From assembly GCA_002499195.1 (NCBI GenBank), contig DAKS01000054.1, positions 1-46,289 on the forward strand: a stretch of DNA of 46,289 nucleotides. The letters run 5' to 3'. The notes below the pieces were generated by a model, which worked only from the letters and a program-made list of their open reading frames with translations, was not told the origin of the DNA and ran no database searches. The position numbers and the translations under genes are program-made. Below are positions 42,832 through 46,289 of this stretch, one piece after another (within the stretch, counting starts at the first letter, position 1; every line of letters begins with the position of its first letter). Source of the stretch: Euryarchaeota archaeon UBA443 (GTDB lineage: Archaea > Thermoplasmatota > Poseidoniia > Poseidoniales > Poseidoniaceae).

Positions 42832-43854
42832 CTAATCTACAAACTTCAACAGTACTTTACCAATGTTCTTCCCATCATGAATGTGCTGATGTGCTAATGC
42901 AACATCTTTCGCATCATAGATGGAATCAATGATTGGTGTGAGAGCACCTGTTTTAATGCCCTTGATGATGTTCTCCATTTGCTCTTGCATCACTTTTTCA
43001 TCATTCCAAGTGCCCATATGTATGCCAAAGACACCTTGATTTCTTGACATCATGACCATTGGGTCGAATTTCGGTCTACTTCGTAATGCTTTGAGTGCTT
43101 TCCATAGTGAACGTTTTGAAGACGGAGCAGCTGAAGACATTCCATAGGTGTACAATTTACCACCTTGAGCGAGAACTGAAAGGCTGCGTTTTAGATGCCC
43201 CCCTCCAATAGGATCTAGGATGTGATCAATTCCTTTTCCTTTTGTTGCTGATTTAATAATTTCAACAAAATCTTCTCTATGGCGGTCGATAGCAGTCGCT
43301 CCATAGGACTGAATGATGTCCGCCTTGGCCGCAGAAGCAGTCGACCAGACATTGCCTACACCGGCCCACTGACAGAGTTGTAGGGCTGCAGTTCCAACAC
43401 CACCTCCGCCACCATGAATAAGAACAGAATCCGTTGACTTGAGATTTCCAAGATGATGAAGCATGTGATGTGCTGTGATGTAGGTCACAGGCATCGAAGC
43501 AGCCGCTTCAAGTGAGATTTCATCAGGAATTGGTAGAGTTCTTGATGCATCTGCAATGACGTGACTAGCCTGCCCTCCTGTTCGCATCAAACCGACAACT
43601 CGCTGTCCTATTTCGAAACCTTCAACTTCGCTTCCAATGGAGTGCACAACTCCACTCACTTCGTAACCTGGTGTAAACGGGAATGGAGGGCGCGGTTGAT
43701 AGAAACCGAGACGCATTAACGTGTCTGCGAAATTAATCCCTGCAAAATATACGGCGATACAAATCTCATTTTGGCCCGGTTCAGGAATAGGAATTTCTTG
43801 GATATCGAGGACTTTCGGTCCTCCTGCTTTGGTAATTACAACTCGATAAGCCAT
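42832..43854 (-). CDS. MDR-superfamily quinone oxidoreductase (VAT-1-like)
   Basis: A 340-aa medium-chain dehydrogenase/reductase lacking the zinc ligands of alcohol dehydrogenases. The features are GINFADTLMRLGFYQPRPPFPFTPGYEVSGVV at the N-terminal GroES-like domain, the NADPH-binding GGGGGVGTAALQL (residues about 148-160), then DHILDPIGGGHLKRSL. The overall pattern, including KWD-less FGIHMGTWND in the second half, is closest to VAT-1/zeta-crystallin quinone oxidoreductases. It would reduce quinones or enones with NADPH. The ATG immediately follows the stop of the NUDIX-MBL gene, so they are in one operon. Confidence 0.88.
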   Translation of the reverse strand: MAYRVVITKAGGPKVLDIQEIPIPEPGQNEICIAVYFAGINFADTLMRLGFYQPRPPFPFTPGYEVSGVVHSIGSEVEGFEIGQRVVGLMRTGGQASHVIADASRTLPIPDEISLEAAASMPVTYITAHHMLHHLGNLKSTDSVLIHGGGGGVGTAALQLCQWAGVGNVWSTASAAKADIIQSYGATAIDRHREDFVEIIKSATKGKGIDHILDPIGGGHLKRSLSVLAQGGKLYTYGMSSAAPSSKRSLWKALKALRSRPKFDPMVMMSRNQGVFGIHMGTWNDEKVMQEQMENIIKGIKTGALTPIIDSIYDAKDVALAHQHIHDGKNIGKVLLKFVD

Positions 43855-45360
43855 TCAATCATCGCCTCTGATCCATCCTTGGTCTGTTTGCTTTACACGT
43901 TGAGAGCGTTCGTGTGAAAGAAGGTGAGCGAGCGTCTGGTCTTGAGCAAGGCCCGGATGTGCATCAGGAGTATTGGCGTAGGCTTGTACGGAGATTTCAG
44001 AAACCGTTTTCAGTCCTGATTTTACTGCATCAAGAACACGTTGGTGACGTTCCATTCGGTGCTTGATGTAGTATGCAAGGGTCTTGTTTGGTAGAGGAAT
44101 GACGGGGCCATGGCTGGGGAACATCAAATGAGGTTCAATCTTTTCCAAACGCTTGAGTTGCTCAATGTAAACATCCATGTCACCAGTTCCAGGAGGAATG
44201 AGGATTGTTCCAATTCCTGCGACCATATCGCCAGCGATTAGACCTGCTTCAGAATGAAGACAAATGTGACCAGGATGATGGCCTGGAGTTATCAGAACGG
44301 TCCATTCTTGGTTTCCGAGTTGAAGAATCTCACCATCGACAAGGATTCGATCACAATGAACGGATTTGGCAGTATATTCACTTCCCCAAATGGGAACATC
44401 AAAGGCTTCGCGAAGTAAATCCATGTCGCCGATATGATCTCCATGCGAATGTGTGAAGAGAATAGCGACCAATTCACCACTATGCCGGTCTACCGCCTCT
44501 GCAAGCTCCTCCATACCTTCACGCATTCTGCAAGCAGGATCGACAAGAACGAATTCACCTTCAGGATCGCCTACAAGGTAGGCATTGGTGTGATCAGCAG
44601 GAGGAAGTGTTGCTGTTTTGACAGGAACGACTTCTACACCATTAGCAAACAAGATTGAACGACGACCTGGCTGTCTCACCGCCAAATCTTGAGCAGTTTG
44701 AATCATGTCGCCTTTGAAATGATTCAGTGTCCTATCAACCTCCATCAAGAGTGTAACAACAGGTGGCGCTACTCGGATTTCATGACGTTTCCATCGTTCG
44801 ATCATTTCGAATGGTTTCATCCATTCAAGAGCCGTAAATTCAGTTTGAAGATCTGTTGAAGGATTAAACTCCTGATCTCCTATATGTAGGTGAAAGAAGG
44901 TATTCTCAAACTGAACCGGTCCAAATGGAGGTGTTGTCCTACTAGATATGTGGCGCAATCCAGAAGTGTCGATTTTCATATTTCCTTCTTTCAAAGCACC
45001 AATGAAAGCCAGTTTGTCCTCAAGGATGTTCTTTCGCAGTTCAACATCGATTGAAGATACAGAAGTACCATTTGGAACAACACCCAACTCTTCGGTCATT
45101 TCTCGAACGATTGCTACGATAGCAGAAGTTGATCCACTTGTGGTATTCTGAACAAATGATTCACCTTCATGATCTGTTCTTGATACTCCTCCACCAGGGA
45201 ATGCCCAGTAGCCTGGGAAAGCCCGCATAGATTCAGCACGTCGTCCCAGAAGAACTTCGACACCGTTCTCTCCATCACGAGTTAGCGTTAACGTCACCGT
45301 GGGACGTGGAGGCTTCCTCGCAAATGCGGGAAGGTTCACACCTTGGGGTACCTCGCTCAT
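43855..45360 (-). CDS. NUDIX hydrolase fused to metallo-beta-lactamase (LACTB2-like)
   Basis: Two enzymes in one 501-aa chain. Residues about 15-215 are a NUDIX domain with AFPGYWAFPGGGV and VREMTEELGV; the box is split by an insertion between GG and REMTEE, as in NUDT19-like proteins. Residues about 240-430 are a metallo-beta-lactamase fold with the HSHGDH metal motif near residue 300 and GHHPGHICL. A winged-helix-like C terminus (HRMERHQRVLDAV...LLSHERSQRV) matches LACTB2-type hydrolases. Known relatives include NUDT19-like CoA diphosphatases and LACTB2 endoribonuclease; the substrate here is unknown. A 17-nt palindrome lies directly before the ATG. It is first of the unit NUDIX-MBL, MDR, Rqc2. 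Confidence 0.87.
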   Translation of the reverse strand: MSEVPQGVNLPAFARKPPRPTVTLTLTRDGENGVEVLLGRRAESMRAFPGYWAFPGGGVSRTDHEGESFVQNTTSGSTSAIVAIVREMTEELGVVPNGTSVSSIDVELRKNILEDKLAFIGALKEGNMKIDTSGLRHISSRTTPPFGPVQFENTFFHLHIGDQEFNPSTDLQTEFTALEWMKPFEMIERWKRHEIRVAPPVVTLLMEVDRTLNHFKGDMIQTAQDLAVRQPGRRSILFANGVEVVPVKTATLPPADHTNAYLVGDPEGEFVLVDPACRMREGMEELAEAVDRHSGELVAILFTHSHGDHIGDMDLLREAFDVPIWGSEYTAKSVHCDRILVDGEILQLGNQEWTVLITPGHHPGHICLHSEAGLIAGDMVAGIGTILIPPGTGDMDVYIEQLKRLEKIEPHLMFPSHGPVIPLPNKTLAYYIKHRMERHQRVLDAVKSGLKTVSEISVQAYANTPDAHPGLAQDQTLAHLLSHERSQRVKQTDQGWIRGDD

Positions 45361-45362
45361 GT

Positions 45363-45379
45363 TCCACCCTAAGGGTGGA
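45363..45379. promoter_or_regulatory. 17-nt perfect palindrome before the NUDIX-MBL start codon
   Basis: TCCACCCT-A-AGGGTGGA: 8-bp arms with one central base, ending 2 nt from the ATG (45360 on the minus strand). Candidate operator, or end-of-transcript signal for the upstream surface-protein gene; a one-base loop argues against a simple RNA hairpin. Confidence 0.4.
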
Positions 45380-45400
45380 CCGCTTCAAGCCTTTGTGACT

Positions 45401-46288
45401 TCATTCGTTTCGTCGAATGAATGCAGCTCCAAGGAGTGCAAGCATTCCAACAAGTCCAGTGAATCCTGGTACATCATGCGCCGGGCTCTCATCGCTGTAA
45501 GCATCTGCAGAGATGGAGTACAATCGAACTTCATCCCAATCGCCGTTTTCACCAATGTGAATCATGTCACCGACTGAAATAGTTCCTGAACTATCTGTGT
45601 CATGGAACATGATGCCACCAATATCTGCTACAGATGCATCTGCAACTGCAACGGACACCACCGTGGTGCAGGTTTTGGTTTCTTCCATAGCATCCATATC
45701 GTAATCGTAGTCACATTCTGCAAGTTCAATCTTGTAGTCGGACATATCGCCTTCAAAGTAGAAATCCATCTCAGACGTGATGTACATTACGATTTCATCA
45801 GAATCATCATGGGTGCCATGATCTGAATCGTATTCATCTTCACCATCGGGGCAGTCTACCATTCCATCATTTACCCAACTCATTGGGATGGTTGAACCAT
45901 CGTCACAATAGAATTCATCGTCATGATCATCACCGTGGTCATGGTCATCATCCATATCTGGCATTTCATCTTCACCATCAGGACAATCATCGGTTCCATC
46001 ATTTACTTGTGAAATCCAGACTTCACTTCCATCCATGCAATCGAACCAGTTGACTTCATTACCATCGCTGTCATATATTTGCTCATCTGAACCATCAGGA
46101 CAGTCATCATCACCATCATTGACGTATTCGAATGGGATTTCAGTTCCATCTGATCCGCAAATGAATGTAATCTCGATGTACATATCTGGCATTTCATCTT
46201 CACCATCAGGACAATCATCGGTTCCATCATTTACTTGTGTAATCGAAATTGTACTTCCATCCATACAATCGAACCAGTTGACTTCATT
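45401..46288 (-). CDS. PGF-CTERM surface protein with LDL-A-like modules (5' truncated)
   Basis: The frame is open to the window end, so the start lies outside. Four modules of the type C-x-DGS-x-I-x-VNDG-x-DCPDGEDE are visible, resembling Ca-binding LDL-receptor class A repeats but with few Cys. A His/Asp-rich linker (DDDHDHGDDHDD) follows the third module. A non-repetitive domain with KTCTTVV and an EF-hand-like HDTDSSGTISVGDMI comes next. The C terminus is a textbook PGF-CTERM signal: VPGF, a hydrophobic stretch (TGLVGMLALLGAAF) and IRRNE. In haloarchaea such signals are processed by archaeosortase A and replaced by a lipid anchor. The protein is therefore expected on the outer cell surface. 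Modules 1 and 3 are nearly identical in DNA. Confidence 0.85.
   Translation of the reverse strand, partial: NEVNWFDCMDGSTISITQVNDGTDDCPDGEDEMPDMYIEITFICGSDGTEIPFEYVNDGDDDCPDGSDEQIYDSDGNEVNWFDCMDGSEVWISQVNDGTDDCPDGEDEMPDMDDDHDHGDDHDDEFYCDDGSTIPMSWVNDGMVDCPDGEDEYDSDHGTHDDSDEIVMYITSEMDFYFEGDMSDYKIELAECDYDYDMDAMEETKTCTTVVSVAVADASVADIGGIMFHDTDSSGTISVGDMIHIGENGDWDEVRLYSISADAYSDESPAHDVPGFTGLVGMLALLGAAFIRRNE
45953..46011 (-). repeat. Copy A of 59-bp identical repeat (228-bp in-frame duplication)
   Basis: These 59 bases are identical to 46181-46239, offset by 228 bases (76 codons). Similarity continues with scattered changes to the window edge, so two LDL-A-like modules were duplicated recently. Confidence 0.85.
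46181..46239 (-). repeat. Copy B of 59-bp identical repeat
   Basis: Identical to 45953-46011. Beyond 46239 the copies remain closely similar up to 46289, where the window ends; more copies may lie outside. Confidence 0.85.
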
Positions 46289-46289
46289 A

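Noticed and set aside
45401..45420. Stem-loop at the stop of the PGF-CTERM gene (TCATTCG/CGAATGA with 6-base loop)
   Set aside because: It includes the stop codon and coding sequence, has no T tract, and archaeal termination does not normally use such hairpins; function cannot be supported.

Overview
The window looks like a chromosomal segment from a planktonic marine euryarchaeon, most likely Marine Group II (Candidatus Poseidoniales, Thermoplasmatota). The evidence is a mixture of archaeal traits and bacterial-type genes. Archaeal traits are TATA boxes about 26 nt upstream of start codons (leaderless mRNAs), a TrmB-type regulator, an archaeal Rqc2/NEMF homologue and a PGF-CTERM surface anchor. 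Bacterial-type genes are crtI/crtB, ribA, RNase PH and a class II photolyase. There are also very large acidic surface proteins full of Ca-binding thrombospondin-3-like, FG-GAP, Ig/PKD and LDL-receptor-A-like repeats. The assignment is an inference from gene content; no rRNA gene is present. Coding density is very high, no intergenic gap exceeds about 110 bases, and many genes overlap by 1-8 bases. I saw no mobile elements, CRISPR arrays or integrases.

Region 1 (1-5212, + strand): three cell-surface or membrane proteins. These are a 5'-truncated Ig/PKD-repeat protein, an acidic secreted protein with two LDL-A-like modules, and a coupled four-helix membrane protein.

Region 2 (5213-14407, - strand): two consecutive transcription units. 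The upstream one is ribA, peroxiredoxin, TrmB-like regulator, DUF1295 membrane reductase-like protein and UbiB/ABC1-like kinase. The downstream one is a carotenoid operon: crtI, redoxin lipoprotein, ABA4-like membrane protein, crtB and a GT2 glycosyltransferase. Each unit has a well-placed TATA box. Diverging from ribA on the + strand (14515-17905) are a NUDIX hydrolase, a class II CPD photolyase and an SRPBCC-epimerase fusion. Together this reads as a light and oxidative-stress island.

Region 3 (17931-31171): the most unusual part. A coupled three-gene operon encodes a TSP3-repeat surface protein, an Ig-like membrane protein with a Trp-rich cytoplasmic tail, and a DUF4105/Lnb-like membrane protein with candidate catalytic His and Cys. 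After a convergent thiamine pyrophosphokinase gene comes a 2087-residue protein with an integrin-like FG-GAP region, a long TSP3 stalk, one membrane helix and a cytoplasmic domain. It is followed by a soluble EF-hand/zinc-ribbon protein. I propose this as a candidate calcium-dependent surface/adhesion system with an intracellular adaptor.

Region 4 (31168-45360): mostly housekeeping. It holds an M29-like aminopeptidase, an M32 carboxypeptidase, a small membrane protein, dihydroorotase with an HxH-to-QxH change, MogA/MoaB, a large unknown membrane protein, tRNA-Phe(GAA) with encoded CCA, bacterial-type RNase PH, a thiolase, the Rqc2/NEMF homologue, a quinone-oxidoreductase-like MDR protein and a NUDIX-metallo-beta-lactamase fusion. 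The window ends (45401-46288, - strand) in a 5'-truncated PGF-CTERM surface protein with LDL-A-like modules and a recent 228-bp in-frame duplication.
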